DNA of 40,704 bases from an uncultured Eubacterium sp. (GCA_945920185.1 CAMEJP010000016.1:1-40704); one strand, 5' to 3'; shown: positions 1 through 8,822, counted from the first letter of the stretch. Translations and numbers: made by a program. Notes: generated by a model not told the origin, from the sequence alone.

Positions 1-914
1 TCTGACAACACCTCCGACAGCCTGCCGAAAAATCCCAAATCAAGCGGTGTTTGGCTCAAAAATACCTGATTAGGCTGAATATCAAGTTCCTCGCAGAGAA
101 TATCCACAGTTTTCTTGTCAAGGCAACGCGTGCATTCAAGCTTTACCGGAGAAAGTTTTCTCCTTAACTTTACCGCCTCAGACACATGATCGCAATAATT
201 CAAATCTTCGTCATATACCTGCTCGATATCTATGTCTGCATTTCTTATTATTCTTATTACAGATTTTTCCACTATTCTATACTTTTTGAAAACTCTTGGG
301 AGAAAATGTAATATCAATTCCTCTGCCAGCATAAATGTATTTTCTCTTCCGGGAATGGCAATCATCCTGTTAAATGCCTGACTGTTACAAGGTATGATGC
401 CTATTTTTTCCTTGTCAGACTTACCCTCAAGTACAGCGAGTGCATATATTTCCTTGCTTGTAAGGAAGGGAAACGGCTGCTTTTTTCCTACTACGATAGG
501 TGACAGAAGCGGAAGTATTTCATTTTCAAAATATCCGAGAAGGTAATTGCTTTCCTCCTCCTTAAGAGCGGCAAAATTTATCAGTGACACACCCTCTGCA
601 AGCACATCCTTCATAACCTTATCATATGCTTCATCACGCTTTTCCGTAAGTATTCTGACCTGTCTTAGTATAGCCATAAGCTGCTGATACGGGGTCATAT
701 TCGTCTTATTATCGCGTTTATCCTTAGACGCCAGCATCTGCTCATGTATAGAACCTACTCTTATCATAAAGAATTCATCAAGATTTCCGGAAAATATTGA
801 CAGGAAATTCATTCTCTCACAAAGCGGATTGTTCGTATCCAGTGCCTCCTCCAAAACTCTTTCATTAAATTTAAGCCATGACAATTCTCTGTTTTCAAAA
901 CATTTTCTTCCCAT
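1..914 (-). CDS. ppk1: polyphosphate kinase, N-terminal part (cut by left edge)
   Basis: Polyphosphate kinase 1 reversibly transfers the gamma phosphate of ATP onto long polyphosphate chains. About 304 N-terminal residues are visible and the frame is open to the window edge. The first residues read MGRKCFENRELSWLKFNERV, the classic Ppk1 N-domain signature, followed by FSGNLDEFFMIRVGS; further in comes PFPFLTSKEIYAL of the head domain. The catalytic histidine domains lie outside the window. The ATG at 914 is preceded by AGAGGTG at good spacing. Its start lies 3 bases after the stop of the ppx-like gene, so the two are almost certainly co-transcribed, pairing polyP synthesis with degradation. 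Identification is certain at family level; the gene is truncated only by the window. Confidence 0.93.
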   Translation of the reverse strand, partial: MGRKCFENRELSWLKFNERVLEEALDTNNPLCERMNFLSIFSGNLDEFFMIRVGSIHEQMLASKDKRDNKTNMTPYQQLMAILRQVRILTEKRDEAYDKVMKDVLAEGVSLINFAALKEEESNYLLGYFENEILPLLSPIVVGKKQPFPFLTSKEIYALAVLEGKSDKEKIGIIPCNSQAFNRMIAIPGRENTFMLAEELILHFLPRVFKKYRIVEKSVIRIIRNADIDIEQVYDEDLNYCDHVSEAVKLRRKLSPVKLECTRCLDKKTVDILCEELDIQPNQVFLSQTPLDLGFFGRLSEVLS

Positions 915-917
915 TTT

Positions 918-1820
918 TTACACCTCTTTCGTTAAAACGTGTCTTATAAGGTAGCCCTCCCGCACTCCATACATTGATACCTGCACAATTCCAAGTCCGT
1001 AATACTTCATAACCGTGCATAATATGATAAGTCCAGGCACAATTGTATGCAGCCTTTCCGGAGCAGTCTTTATGATTTTATCAGTCATATAGTGCCTTTT
1101 ATCAATATATGTTCTAAGAAGCTTCTTAAGCTTACCTATTTCCATAATCCTGTTGCTTTCATCCTTCTTGTATTCCTCGTTATAAAGCCTTAATATGGCT
1201 CTTACGCTTCCGCCTACTCCATATGTGCAGTCTCCTGTATTGGTAATTTTCTCTGCCTTTTCAAGAAGCATTTTTACGCGTGATTTTATGGCTCTGATTT
1301 CACTTTTTTCAGGTATTATGTTTTTTACGAACTCTCTGTAAGTGTTAAGTGAACCTATGCTTACGGACACGGCATTAAGTACGTTATCCTGCTCAAATGA
1401 CACAAGCTCCGTGCTTCCGCCTCCTATATCCACCACCATACCGTTTTTAAAGCTGTCGGCTTGTCTTACGCCCGCAAAGTCACATATAGCCTCTTCCTTT
1501 CCTGATATAACCTCCACTTCAAAGCCGGTAGAGTTCTTTATCTTAGACACTATTTCCTCGCTGTTTACCGTGTTTCTTATCGCTGCCGTTGCCAGAAAAT
1601 GTACGCTTTCAAGTTCCACATGCTGCATAACCGACTTGAAATTGTCGAGTGTTTTTATTACCCTTTCGATTCCCTCATCAGTCATTCTTCCCTCGCTGTC
1701 TATATATCCTGCCAGTCCGGCAACCTCCTTTTTATGCATAACGCAGTGAAATGTACTTCCCTCTGTTTCATAACACGAAAGCCTTATTGTATTAGAGCCG
1801 ATATCTACTATTCCGACCAT
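918..1820 (-). CDS. ppx: exopolyphosphatase / guanosine pentaphosphatase (Ppx/GppA)
   Basis: Member of the Ppx/GppA branch of the ASKHA phosphotransferases, which removes terminal phosphate from polyphosphate and/or pppGpp. The N-terminus VGIVDIGSNTIRL is the first phosphate-binding loop, MVVDIGGGSTELV the second, and GVGGSVRAI is a third family motif. At about 300 residues it is the short Ppx form without the C-terminal HD extension of E. coli Ppx. An ATG at 1841 is also in frame, but its only Shine-Dalgarno (GGAAAGG) touches it; the ATG at 1820 (MVGIVDIGSN) fits the family start, so I chose that one. It lies directly upstream of ppk1 with 3 bases between. Substrate preference between polyP and pppGpp cannot be read from sequence. 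Confidence 0.9.
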   Translation of the reverse strand: MVGIVDIGSNTIRLSCYETEGSTFHCVMHKKEVAGLAGYIDSEGRMTDEGIERVIKTLDNFKSVMQHVELESVHFLATAAIRNTVNSEEIVSKIKNSTGFEVEVISGKEEAICDFAGVRQADSFKNGMVVDIGGGSTELVSFEQDNVLNAVSVSIGSLNTYREFVKNIIPEKSEIRAIKSRVKMLLEKAEKITNTGDCTYGVGGSVRAILRLYNEEYKKDESNRIMEIGKLKKLLRTYIDKRHYMTDKIIKTAPERLHTIVPGLIILCTVMKYYGLGIVQVSMYGVREGYLIRHVLTKEV

Positions 1821-1993
1821 AAAAATACCATACCTTTCCAAAAATAAAATATTACAATTACACTTACTATAAATAGTATTTGTAAAATCTACTATCGTAT
1901 TTTTGTAAAGATATGGTAAAATGCTTTTCTATACTGTTGTAAATCAGATATCAGAAATCCGCTTGGTTGCCTGCTTATAAAGCGATACAGATT
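1821..1993 (-). promoter_or_regulatory. leader of ppx-ppk1 with possible promoter
   Basis: This 173-base gap separates degV from ppx. On the minus strand TTTACA and TGTAAT are 18 bases apart upstream of ppx, a plausible but not strong promoter. TACTAT and ATAGTA (centre near 1873) form a short perfect dyad across the same stretch. No convincing hairpin-plus-U-run terminator for degV was found. Confidence 0.3.
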
Positions 1994-2836
1994 TTAATGT
2001 TTTGCAAAGAAAGCTACGGCTATGGCACCGGGACCGACATGTGTTCTGATAGTTCCTCCGATAAGTGATACGTCAAGCTTCTCTACGCCGTCCTGCCAAA
2101 GTCCCCTGCTGTCCTCAATATATTTTTTAATCAAAGCATCATCAAGGCCTGAATACGCCAGATAATAAGGCATTGTAAAATCGATGCCTCCGCACTCATT
2201 AATCTGCTGTACCAAAAGATTATTTCCCTGCTTAGAGCCTCTTGCTTTGCCAAGTATAGCCACCTCGCCGTCAGTAATTGCTATAACAGGCTTTATGGAC
2301 AAAATACCTCCTACAAGCGCTGTTACCTTTGATATTCTGCCGCCCTTCTGAAGATATTCAAGCGTATCGACAAGAGCTACAAGTCTTATATCTTTCTTAT
2401 GCTTTTCAAGGCTTTCCACTATCTGAAGCACATCGCTTTCCCCGTCCTTTAAACGAAGTGCATACTCCACAAGAGCATGCTCCCCCACGGTAACATTTTC
2501 ACTGTCAACCACATGAACATTTGGATATTCACTTGCAGCTATGCAGGCACTCTGATATGTTCCTGAAAGTTTAGATGACATAGTAATTACAACTGCTTCC
2601 TCATCATCTGACAATTGCTTATACACCTCTTCAAACTCATACGGAGAAATCTGGCTGGTCGTAGGAAGTTCATCAGTTTCCACCAGTTTTTCAAAAAACT
2701 CCCTATGCGTAAGATTAACGCCATCCTTGTACTCGGTATCTCCAAAAGTAATGGTCATAGGCAATACAATAAGATCATCCCTTGAATTATCTGTTATATC
2801 CGATGCAGAATCTGTTATTATCTTTATGTTTTTCAT
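1994..2836 (-). CDS. DegV family fatty-acid-binding protein
   Basis: DegV/FakB proteins bind a fatty acid and present it to the fatty acid kinase FakA, which makes acyl-phosphate for phospholipid synthesis. The 280-residue length is typical. The N-terminus KIITDSASDI, the central TTSQISPYEF loop whose threonine and serine contact the carboxylate, and GGILSIKPVIAI are all family hallmarks. Its ATG overlaps the stop of the upstream HAD gene in a TAATG junction, so the two form a translationally coupled pair. The lipid it carries cannot be told from sequence. FakA is not in the window. Confidence 0.93.
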   Translation of the reverse strand: MKNIKIITDSASDITDNSRDDLIVLPMTITFGDTEYKDGVNLTHREFFEKLVETDELPTTSQISPYEFEEVYKQLSDDEEAVVITMSSKLSGTYQSACIAASEYPNVHVVDSENVTVGEHALVEYALRLKDGESDVLQIVESLEKHKKDIRLVALVDTLEYLQKGGRISKVTALVGGILSIKPVIAITDGEVAILGKARGSKQGNNLLVQQINECGGIDFTMPYYLAYSGLDDALIKKYIEDSRGLWQDGVEKLDVSLIGGTIRTHVGPGAIAVAFFAKH

Positions 2837-3534
2837 TATTTAAGTCCTTTCACATACTGAATCAGTTCATCAAATCCGCCATTCGGATACTTTGAAATGT
2901 CATCATCATTTTTATTTATAAGGCAGTCCGTGTGAAGAAATACTTTCATTCCAAGGCTTTCTGCAACCATATCCTCTGAAACGTCATTTCCAACCATAAG
3001 GCACTCTGTGGGGTCAAGTGAAAGTATTTTTACAATTTCTCCGTAATACTTCGGATTAGGCTTGCAATAATGACAATTCTCGTAAGTAGTGACCATTTCA
3101 AAGTCATTTACATCTATTCCCGCCCAGTTAGCCCTATTGTAAGTAGCCACCTGAGGAAATATCGGATTCGTGGCAAGCACCAGCCTGTATCCCATATTTT
3201 TAAGAGTTTCGACCGCCTCTTTTGCCTTTGGATTACAGCCGCACACTTCATTAAACTCATTTTTATAAAAATCTTCAAATATTGCTTTGTCCTCTAAAGC
3301 CTTCTCTCCTAATATTCCCGAGAAACATTTCCAGAAGGCTTCTTCATTTGTAACCTCGCCATCATTCATAACCATGGCGCCCGTACCTGTCCATATAGCC
3401 TTTTCCAGCGCCTTCGGCTCGTACCCGTATGGCATAAGCTTTACCGCAAGACGTTTGAAATATGCTCTTACAAATACATCCTGATCCATCGGAAGCAAGG
3501 TTCCGTCAAGGTCAAACAAAATATTTTTTATCAT
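2836..3534 (-). CDS. HAD-superfamily hydrolase (phosphoglycolate-phosphatase-like)
   Basis: Small-molecule phosphatase of the haloacid dehalogenase superfamily. Motif I is NILFDLDGTLLP at the N-terminus, motif II ends in LVLATNP, the motif III lysine lies in CKPNPKYY, and motif IV is LMVGNDVSEDM. A helical cap lies between motifs I and II, the subfamily I layout. The start at 3534 (MIKNILF) has GGAG seven bases upstream; the alternative ATG at 3546 has no ribosome site. It is the first gene of a pair with degV. The substrate is unknown. Confidence 0.88.
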   Translation of the reverse strand: MIKNILFDLDGTLLPMDQDVFVRAYFKRLAVKLMPYGYEPKALEKAIWTGTGAMVMNDGEVTNEEAFWKCFSGILGEKALEDKAIFEDFYKNEFNEVCGCNPKAKEAVETLKNMGYRLVLATNPIFPQVATYNRANWAGIDVNDFEMVTTYENCHYCKPNPKYYGEIVKILSLDPTECLMVGNDVSEDMVAESLGMKVFLHTDCLINKNDDDISKYPNGGFDELIQYVKGLK

Positions 3535-3579
3535 AACATTCTCCATTTCAAGTTTTGAATTATATCATGCGAATATGCC

Positions 3580-3613
3580 TTTTGATTGTAAAACATTTTG
3601 ATTGTAAAGTCAA
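3580..3613 (-). promoter_or_regulatory. promoter of HAD-degV with 13-bp direct repeat
   Basis: On the minus strand TTGACT (3608-3613) and TACAAT (3585-3590) are 17 bases apart, a good sigma-A promoter. Two exact copies of TTTTGATTGTAAA (plus strand, 3580-3592 and 3596-3608) overlap it with a 16-base period. The repeat covers the spacer and the -10 element and may be an operator. Confidence 0.5.
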
Positions 3614-3621
3614 CATAAAGC

Positions 3622-3648
3622 AAAATTCCGCTCTTAAAGCGGAATTTT
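3622..3648 (-). terminator. intrinsic terminator of the metal operon
   Basis: An 11-bp perfect stem, AAAATTCCGCT paired with AGCGGAATTTT around a five-base loop, sits 86 bases after the ATPase stop. On the minus strand it is followed by TTTTGCTTT. It separates the metal operon from the HAD-degV pair. Confidence 0.75.
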
Positions 3649-3733
3649 ATTGTATACATATAAAAACTATAGTTCCTGTATTACAGTTACTGCAGTCTAA
3701 CCATCATAGTCATACCACAGAGTTCCTGCTTTT

Positions 3734-5605
3734 TTATATTTTTAATGCTCTTGTTGCATTGATTACCGCAATAACCATTACTCCGACATCTGCAAATATG
3801 GCAACCCACATATTTGCAATGCCGAGTGCTCCAAGCATCAGACAGATAAATTTTACAGCAAGGGCAAATACTATATTCTGCTTTACTATTCCCAGTGTTC
3901 TTCGGGAAATTCTCATTGCCAGTGATATTTTTGAAGGACTGTCATCCATAAGTACTATGTCCGCAGCCTCTATTGCCGCGTCTGAGCCTAGTGCTCCCAT
4001 AGCTATACCTATGTCTGCCCTCCCAAGTACCGGAGCGTCATTGATGCCGTCACCGACAAATGCCAGTTTTTCATTCTCCTGTTTCTTTGCAAGGAGCTTT
4101 TCTACCTCAGCTACCTTATCTCCCGGAAGCAGCTCGCTTTTTACAACGTCTATGCCTATCTCTTCTGCCACTGCTTCAGCGGTTTTCCTTGCATCTCCCG
4201 TAAGCATTACAGTCTGTTTAATTCCGTTTTTCTTAAGACCTGCTATGGCATTTTTCGTATCAGGCTTAATGACGTCCGAAATGCTCACACAGCCCGCATA
4301 CACATTGTCAACAGCCACATATACCACCGTGCCGTTGTTATGTTCTTCCGATACACAAATGCCTTCCTTTTTCATAAGTTTAAGATTTCCCGCCGCTACC
4401 TTTTTACCGTCTACAAACGCCGTAACACCATGTCCTGCAACCTCAGTGATATCACTGACATTTTCCATATTAATTTTCTTTTCATAGGCACGTTTTATGC
4501 TTAAACTTATCGGGTGGGATGAACCGCTTTCAGCATGTGCGGCATAGTAAAGCAGTTCTTCCTTTGAAAATCCGTCTGAAGCGTATACGGCATTTACCTC
4601 AAACACGCCCTTTGTCAGCGTTCCTGTCTTGTCAAACACCACATACTTTGTCGCAGCCAAAGCCTCCAGATAGTTTGAGCCTTTAACCAAAATACCGTTC
4701 TTTGAGGCGCAGCCTATTCCGCCAAAAAAGCTCAATGGAATGGATATTACAAGAGCACATGGGCAACTGATTACAAGAAATGTAAGTGCCCTTACAATCC
4801 AATTTGAGAAATCCGGTGACATTCCCAGCATAAGCCTTACTGCCGGCACAAGTACAGCCAGCGCCAGTGCGGCATAACATACAGAAGGTGTGTAGTATCT
4901 CGCAAATTTAGTGATAAAATTCTCTGAGCGGGACTTTTTCATACTGGAATTTTCCACAAGATCAAGTATCTTAGACACGGTGGACTCTCCAAATTCCTTT
5001 GTCGTTCTCACCTTTATTGTTCCTGTCATATTGATGCAGCCACTGATAATCTCATCTCCGCATTTTGCCGCCCTCGGAACACTTTCTCCTGTCAGTGAGC
5101 TTGTATCAAGAGTTGTACTGCCCTCTACAATGATACCGTCTATCGGTATCTTCTCACCTGAATTTACCACAATTATACTTCCGGGTTCTACTTCATCCGG
5201 ATCTGTCTTTATAACATTTCCATCCTCAAAAACATTTGCATAATCCGGCCGTATATCCATAAGTGCCGCTATGTTTTTACGGCTTTTACCAACGGCTACG
5301 CTCTGGAAGAGTTCACCAATCTGGTAAAACAGCATAACCATAACACTCTCGGCATAATCGCCAAGAAGCATGGCTCCGACCGTAGCTACCGCCATAAGGA
5401 AATTTTCATCAAAAACCTGCCTGTTTTTTATGCCTTTAACAGCCTTTTTTAAAATATCATATCCTATTACCAGATATGGTATAAGATATAAGGCTGCAAG
5501 TATCCATCTGTTCGGTTTAAGTATATAATCAACGGTAGCAATGACCGCTACCAAAAATATTGAAGCTATAATTCTATACAGCACTTTTTTCTGCTTTGCT
5601 GTCAT
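3734..5605 (-). CDS. heavy-metal P1B-type ATPase (Zn/Cd/Pb class)
   Basis: Membrane pump that uses ATP to export divalent soft metals. The 623-residue chain has the full P1B core: transmembrane helices from about residue 10 on, the SGEKIPIDG and TGES actuator loops, the metal-binding SCPCALVIS in a membrane helix (Cys281-Pro-Cys283), phosphorylation site DKTGTLT (Asp325), the HP dipeptide of the nucleotide domain (SSHPIS) and the hinge GDGINDAP. CPC plus a C-terminal helix pair fits the ZntA/CadA group rather than a copper pump. It has no N-terminal HMA domain; that domain is encoded separately just upstream (5707-5925). The ATG follows GGAGAATTT. It is the last gene of the arsR-HMA-ATPase operon. 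Exact metal specificity is an inference. Confidence 0.92.
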   Translation of the reverse strand: MTAKQKKVLYRIIASIFLVAVIATVDYILKPNRWILAALYLIPYLVIGYDILKKAVKGIKNRQVFDENFLMAVATVGAMLLGDYAESVMVMLFYQIGELFQSVAVGKSRKNIAALMDIRPDYANVFEDGNVIKTDPDEVEPGSIIVVNSGEKIPIDGIIVEGSTTLDTSSLTGESVPRAAKCGDEIISGCINMTGTIKVRTTKEFGESTVSKILDLVENSSMKKSRSENFITKFARYYTPSVCYAALALAVLVPAVRLMLGMSPDFSNWIVRALTFLVISCPCALVISIPLSFFGGIGCASKNGILVKGSNYLEALAATKYVVFDKTGTLTKGVFEVNAVYASDGFSKEELLYYAAHAESGSSHPISLSIKRAYEKKINMENVSDITEVAGHGVTAFVDGKKVAAGNLKLMKKEGICVSEEHNNGTVVYVAVDNVYAGCVSISDVIKPDTKNAIAGLKKNGIKQTVMLTGDARKTAEAVAEEIGIDVVKSELLPGDKVAEVEKLLAKKQENEKLAFVGDGINDAPVLGRADIGIAMGALGSDAAIEAADIVLMDDSPSKISLAMRISRRTLGIVKQNIVFALAVKFICLMLGALGIANMWVAIFADVGVMVIAVINATRALKI

Positions 5606-5706
5606 AAATTCTCCTTTCCCGCATAAGCAAAGTATCTCCGCAATTTTAATATGTTACGATGTATTTGCTTTTATACGGTTTTCACTGTATATTGTACTCT
5701 GATGCT

Positions 5707-5925
5707 TTACAGAAAAATCTCGCAGTCATCCTCTACCTTTTTGCAGTTAGCATACGCTTCCTTCATGACTGCATCCACATCTGCACCCTCCTCAAATTCA
5801 ACCTTGAGTTTAAGGGTCATAAAGCTTAAAGACGCATCCTTTACTCCCTTTGTAGCTTTAACTGCCTCCTCCATCTTTGCTGCACAATTTGCGCAGTCTA
5901 CTTCAACCTTGTATGTCTTTTTCAT
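5707..5925 (-). CDS. stand-alone HMA-domain metal-binding protein
   Basis: 72-residue heavy-metal-associated domain with a ferredoxin-like fold and a single CxxC site in VDCANCAAKMEEA. It probably delivers or senses metal for the ATPase encoded 101 bases downstream, which lacks its own N-terminal HMA domain. Two further cysteines (NCKK and DDCE) near the C-terminus could add to metal binding. The ATG has AGGAG at good spacing. It is cytosolic and has no signal peptide. A fused HMA-ATPase is the common form, so this looks like a split version. Confidence 0.88.
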   Translation of the reverse strand: MKKTYKVEVDCANCAAKMEEAVKATKGVKDASLSFMTLKLKVEFEEGADVDAVMKEAYANCKKVEDDCEIFL

Positions 5926-5947
5926 AGTTTGCTTCTCCTATTCTGCA

Positions 5948-6310
5948 TTATTCTTCAATATGTTCCATACCCATACTGAGTATGTTTCTTACATGCTCGT
6001 CATCAAGAGCATAAAATATTATCTTTCCTTCTCTTCTGAATCTTACCAGCTTTGCATCCTTAAGAATTTTGAGCTGATGACTCACGGCTGACTGGCTCAG
6101 ATTAAGTAAAAGTGCTATATCTCCGACGCAAAGCTCGCTCTCAAACAGTGCATACAGTATTCTTATTCGTGTAGAATCACCAAATACCTTAAAAAGCTCC
6201 GCAAGCTCATAGAGATAATTCTCATTCGGCTGACTCTCAAGCACTCTTGATACCACATCCTCGTGAGCCGCCAGATATTCATTAGCATCATTAGCCTGTA
6301 TTGTATCCAA
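5948..6310 (-). CDS. ArsR/SmtB-family metal-sensing repressor
   Basis: Winged-helix repressor that releases DNA when metal binds. The recognition region is NLSQSAVSHQLKILKDAKLV and the wing is FRREGKIIFY. The C-terminal helix carries Asp-x-His then ten residues then His-x-x-Glu (from DDEHVRN to MEHIEE), the exact ligand spacing of the zinc site of SmtB and CzrA. The alpha3 region reads ELCVGDIA, so it has only one of the two cysteines of the CadC site. This points to a zinc-type (possibly Zn/Co/Cd) sensor. The start codon is TTG at 6310, seven bases after GGAGG; no ATG competes. It is the first gene of the HMA/ATPase operon and probably represses its own promoter. Confidence 0.92.
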   Translation of the reverse strand: MDTIQANDANEYLAAHEDVVSRVLESQPNENYLYELAELFKVFGDSTRIRILYALFESELCVGDIALLLNLSQSAVSHQLKILKDAKLVRFRREGKIIFYALDDEHVRNILSMGMEHIEE

Positions 6311-6365
6311 CTTACCGCCTCCTAATGTAATGCGGACCTTCTCAATCCGCCTTGCTTATTGTTTA

Positions 6366-6443
6366 TGAACATATGCTGTCACACAGTTTTTCATATGTTC
6401 AAGTGTTCATATTTAATTATATTCATATATTCATATTTGTCAA
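6366..6443 (-). promoter_or_regulatory. promoter and multi-site operator of the metal operon
   Basis: On the minus strand TTGACA (6438-6443) and TATAAT (6416-6421) stand 16 bases apart. The spacer is almost wholly two tandem copies of ATATGAAT (6421-6436). Downstream of the -10 lie TGTTCATAT (6404-6412) and a 10-bp inverted pair, TGAACATATG (6366-6375) and CATATGTTCA (6392-6401). The half-site TGAACATA resembles ArsR/SmtB-family operator halves. Placement over and just after the promoter is that expected of the repressor encoded by the first gene. Confidence 0.75.
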
Positions 6444-6523
6444 CACATTTTCGGAAATTCGTGTATATTTTTTTAAACTGCGTTTTTTAGGACTATTTTC
6501 AAGGACAAAAATTGATTTTTCTA

Positions 6524-6580
6524 TTGACATTATCGGATTTAGGGATATAATAAATTTAATTCCTAGTATTTTTATAGGAT
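6524..6580 (+). promoter_or_regulatory. promoter of the suf operon, possible operator
   Basis: TTGACA (6524-6529) and TATAAT (6546-6551) are 16 bases apart, close to a perfect sigma-A promoter. Just downstream, where +1 would fall, TCCTA (6561-6565) and TAGGA (6575-6579) make a small inverted repeat with a nine-base A/T spacer. It could be a regulator site, but the arms are only 5 bp. No Rrf2/IscR-type regulator gene is adjacent. Confidence 0.65.
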
Positions 6581-6629
6581 ATATTATGAGTTAAAGTACA
6601 CTATTGTGTGCTTATGGATTGGAGAAGCT

Positions 6630-7382
6630 ATGTCAACAGAATTACTAAACATTAATCATTTGTCAGCAGGTATTGACGGCAAAGAGATAATCAGAGATAT
6701 TTCCCTTAACATAGGAAAAGGAGAAACCCATGTGCTTATGGGGCGCAACGGTGCCGGCAAATCCACACTCGGACACGTTATTATGGGTAATCCGAAGTAC
6801 AGCGTAACCTCCGGCAGGATAATATTTAACGGTGATGACATCACTGAATTTTCTGCGGATGCAAGGGCAAAGGCAGGCATATTTATGTCATTTCAGGAGC
6901 CTCCTCAGGTAGCCGGTCTTCCTCTTGACAAATTTTTAAAGACGGCTATGGATGAAACGGGTAACAGCCCTATTAAATACATTGATTTTTTAAAAGAACT
7001 CAAAAACAATATGGAACTGCTTAAAATTCCTCAGTCTTACGCAGGCAGGGAGCTTAACGTAGGATTTTCTGGCGGTGAAAAGAAAAAGGCTGAAATACTT
7101 CAGCTCATGATGTTAAAGCCACGTCTTGCCATACTTGATGAAACCGATTCAGGACTTGACGTAGACGCAGCAAAAATCGTTTCGGAAGGAATACATGAAT
7201 ATCAGATTAAAAATAACGGTGCGCTTCTCATCATAACCCACAGCACCCGTATCCTTGAAAGTCTTAAGGTGGACTTCGTCCATGTCTGCGTAGACGGAAG
7301 AATAGTAAAAAGCGGCGACGCATCTCTCATTGATACAATAAACGAAAAGGGATATGAGACAATGGTGTCAGAAGAAAAATAA
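6630..7382 (+). CDS. sufC: Fe-S assembly ATPase SufC
   Basis: ABC-type ATPase of the SufBCD scaffold, which powers Fe-S cluster building in the cytosol. It has Walker A GRNGAGKST, the Q-loop in FMSFQEPP, ABC signature FSGGEKKKAE, Walker B LAILDETDSGLD and the switch histidine in LIITHSTRI, all as in SufC. The ATG at 6630 has GGAGA five bases upstream; a longer in-frame reading from 6606 has no ribosome site and adds a non-family tail. First gene of sufCBDSU, 24 bases before sufB. Confidence 0.96.
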   Translation: MSTELLNINHLSAGIDGKEIIRDISLNIGKGETHVLMGRNGAGKSTLGHVIMGNPKYSVTSGRIIFNGDDITEFSADARAKAGIFMSFQEPPQVAGLPLDKFLKTAMDETGNSPIKYIDFLKELKNNMELLKIPQSYAGRELNVGFSGGEKKKAEILQLMMLKPRLAILDETDSGLDVDAAKIVSEGIHEYQIKNNGALLIITHSTRILESLKVDFVHVCVDGRIVKSGDASLIDTINEKGYETMVSEEK

Positions 7383-7406
7383 ACGCCCCTTAGAATGTGA
7401 GGAAAT

Positions 7407-8822
7407 ATGGAAAACAGCAATATAAAAGAAAACTCTATCTCTGATATAAATTCAGATTTTTACGACTTTAGAAATGACGACAGTACCTCCTATCGCTTTG
7501 AGAACGGTCTTACAAAAGACATTGTGCTTAAACTGTCCGAAGAAAAGAACGAGCCTGACTGGATGAGAGAATTCAGACTTAAATCTCTTGACATATACAA
7601 TGCAACAGATATTCCGGATTGGGGTCCTTCAATAGCAGGACTTGATATGAACAACATCGCCACATATGTAAGCAGAAAATCAGCTATGGTCGGAAGCTGG
7701 GAGGAGGTTCCCGATGATATAAAAGATACCTTTAACCGCCTCGGAATACCTCAGGCAGAGCATAAGTCGCTTGCAGGCGTAAGTGCACAGTACGACTCTG
7801 AAATGGTATACCACAACGTAAAAGAACAGGTCAATAATCTGGGCGTGGTATATATGGACTTTGACAGTGCCGTAAAAAGTGAGTATGCCGACATCATAAA
7901 AGAGCACTTTATGAAGCTGGTCACTCCCAACGACCACAAATTTGCCGCTCTCCACGGTGCAGTATGGTCAGGCGGTTCATTTGTCTATGTTCCGAAGGGT
8001 GTAAAGCTTGAAATTCCCCTTCAGTCATATTTCAGACTCAACGCACCCGGAGCCGGTCAGTTCGAGCATACCCTTATAATTCTTGAAGAGGATGCTTCCC
8101 TTCATTTCATCGAAGGCTGCTCAGCCCCCAAATACAGTGTTGCTAATCTGCACGCAGGCTGTGTGGAGCTTTTTGTCGGAAAAAATGCCACACTGCGCTA
8201 TTCAACAATAGAAAACTGGTCAAAAAATATGTACAACCTCAATACAAAACGTGCGCTTGTAGCCGAGAACGGAAAAATTGAATGGGTGTCAGGTTCATTT
8301 GGCTCACACATTTCTTACCTGTATCCTATGAGCATACTCAATGGCAGAGGTTCAAAAATGGAATACACGGGCATTACCTTTGCCGGAAAGGGGCAGAACC
8401 TTGACACAGGCGCAAAGGTCGTTCACGCAGCACCGGAAACATCATCGCACATAAATGCAAAATCCATATCAAAGGGCGGAGGAATAAGTACTTTCAGAAG
8501 CAGCATTGTAATTAAAGACAGTGCAAAGAAAAGTACTGCCGCGGTATCCTGTGAATCACTTATGCTTGACAGCATTTCGCGTTCGGATACCATACCTGCC
8601 ATGGATATAAGAACCTCCGATGTCAGTGTGGGACACGAAGCCAAGATAGGAAAGATAAGCGACGATACCATTTTCTATCTCACATCACGCGGACTTAGTG
8701 AAGAGGATGCCAAAGCTTTTATCGTCAGCGGATTTGCTGATAACATATCCAAAGAACTTCCCCTTGAATATGCTCTCGAGATGAACAACCTTATCAAGCT
8801 GGAAATGAAAGGCAGGTGCTAA
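7407..8822 (+). CDS. sufB: Fe-S cluster scaffold protein SufB
   Basis: SufB is the subunit of SufBC2D on which the cluster is assembled. At 471 residues it has the normal length. The N-terminal helical region includes DWMREFRLKSLDIY, and the beta-helix core includes VPKGVKLEIPLQSYFR and NLHAGCVELFVG. The C-terminal helical part VGHEAKIGKISDDTIFYL is shared by SufB and SufD. The ATG follows GAGGAAAT. Its 3' end overlaps the possible start of sufD. Confidence 0.96.
   Translation: MENSNIKENSISDINSDFYDFRNDDSTSYRFENGLTKDIVLKLSEEKNEPDWMREFRLKSLDIYNATDIPDWGPSIAGLDMNNIATYVSRKSAMVGSWEEVPDDIKDTFNRLGIPQAEHKSLAGVSAQYDSEMVYHNVKEQVNNLGVVYMDFDSAVKSEYADIIKEHFMKLVTPNDHKFAALHGAVWSGGSFVYVPKGVKLEIPLQSYFRLNAPGAGQFEHTLIILEEDASLHFIEGCSAPKYSVANLHAGCVELFVGKNATLRYSTIENWSKNMYNLNTKRALVAENGKIEWVSGSFGSHISYLYPMSILNGRGSKMEYTGITFAGKGQNLDTGAKVVHAAPETSSHINAKSISKGGGISTFRSSIVIKDSAKKSTAAVSCESLMLDSISRSDTIPAMDIRTSDVSVGHEAKIGKISDDTIFYLTSRGLSEEDAKAFIVSGFADNISKELPLEYALEMNNLIKLEMKGRC

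Noticed and set aside
3555..4487. 310-codon plus-strand frame opposite the metal ATPase
   Set aside because: It runs antisense through the conserved ATPase domains, and its serine/threonine-rich translation is what the opposite strand of such a gene gives.
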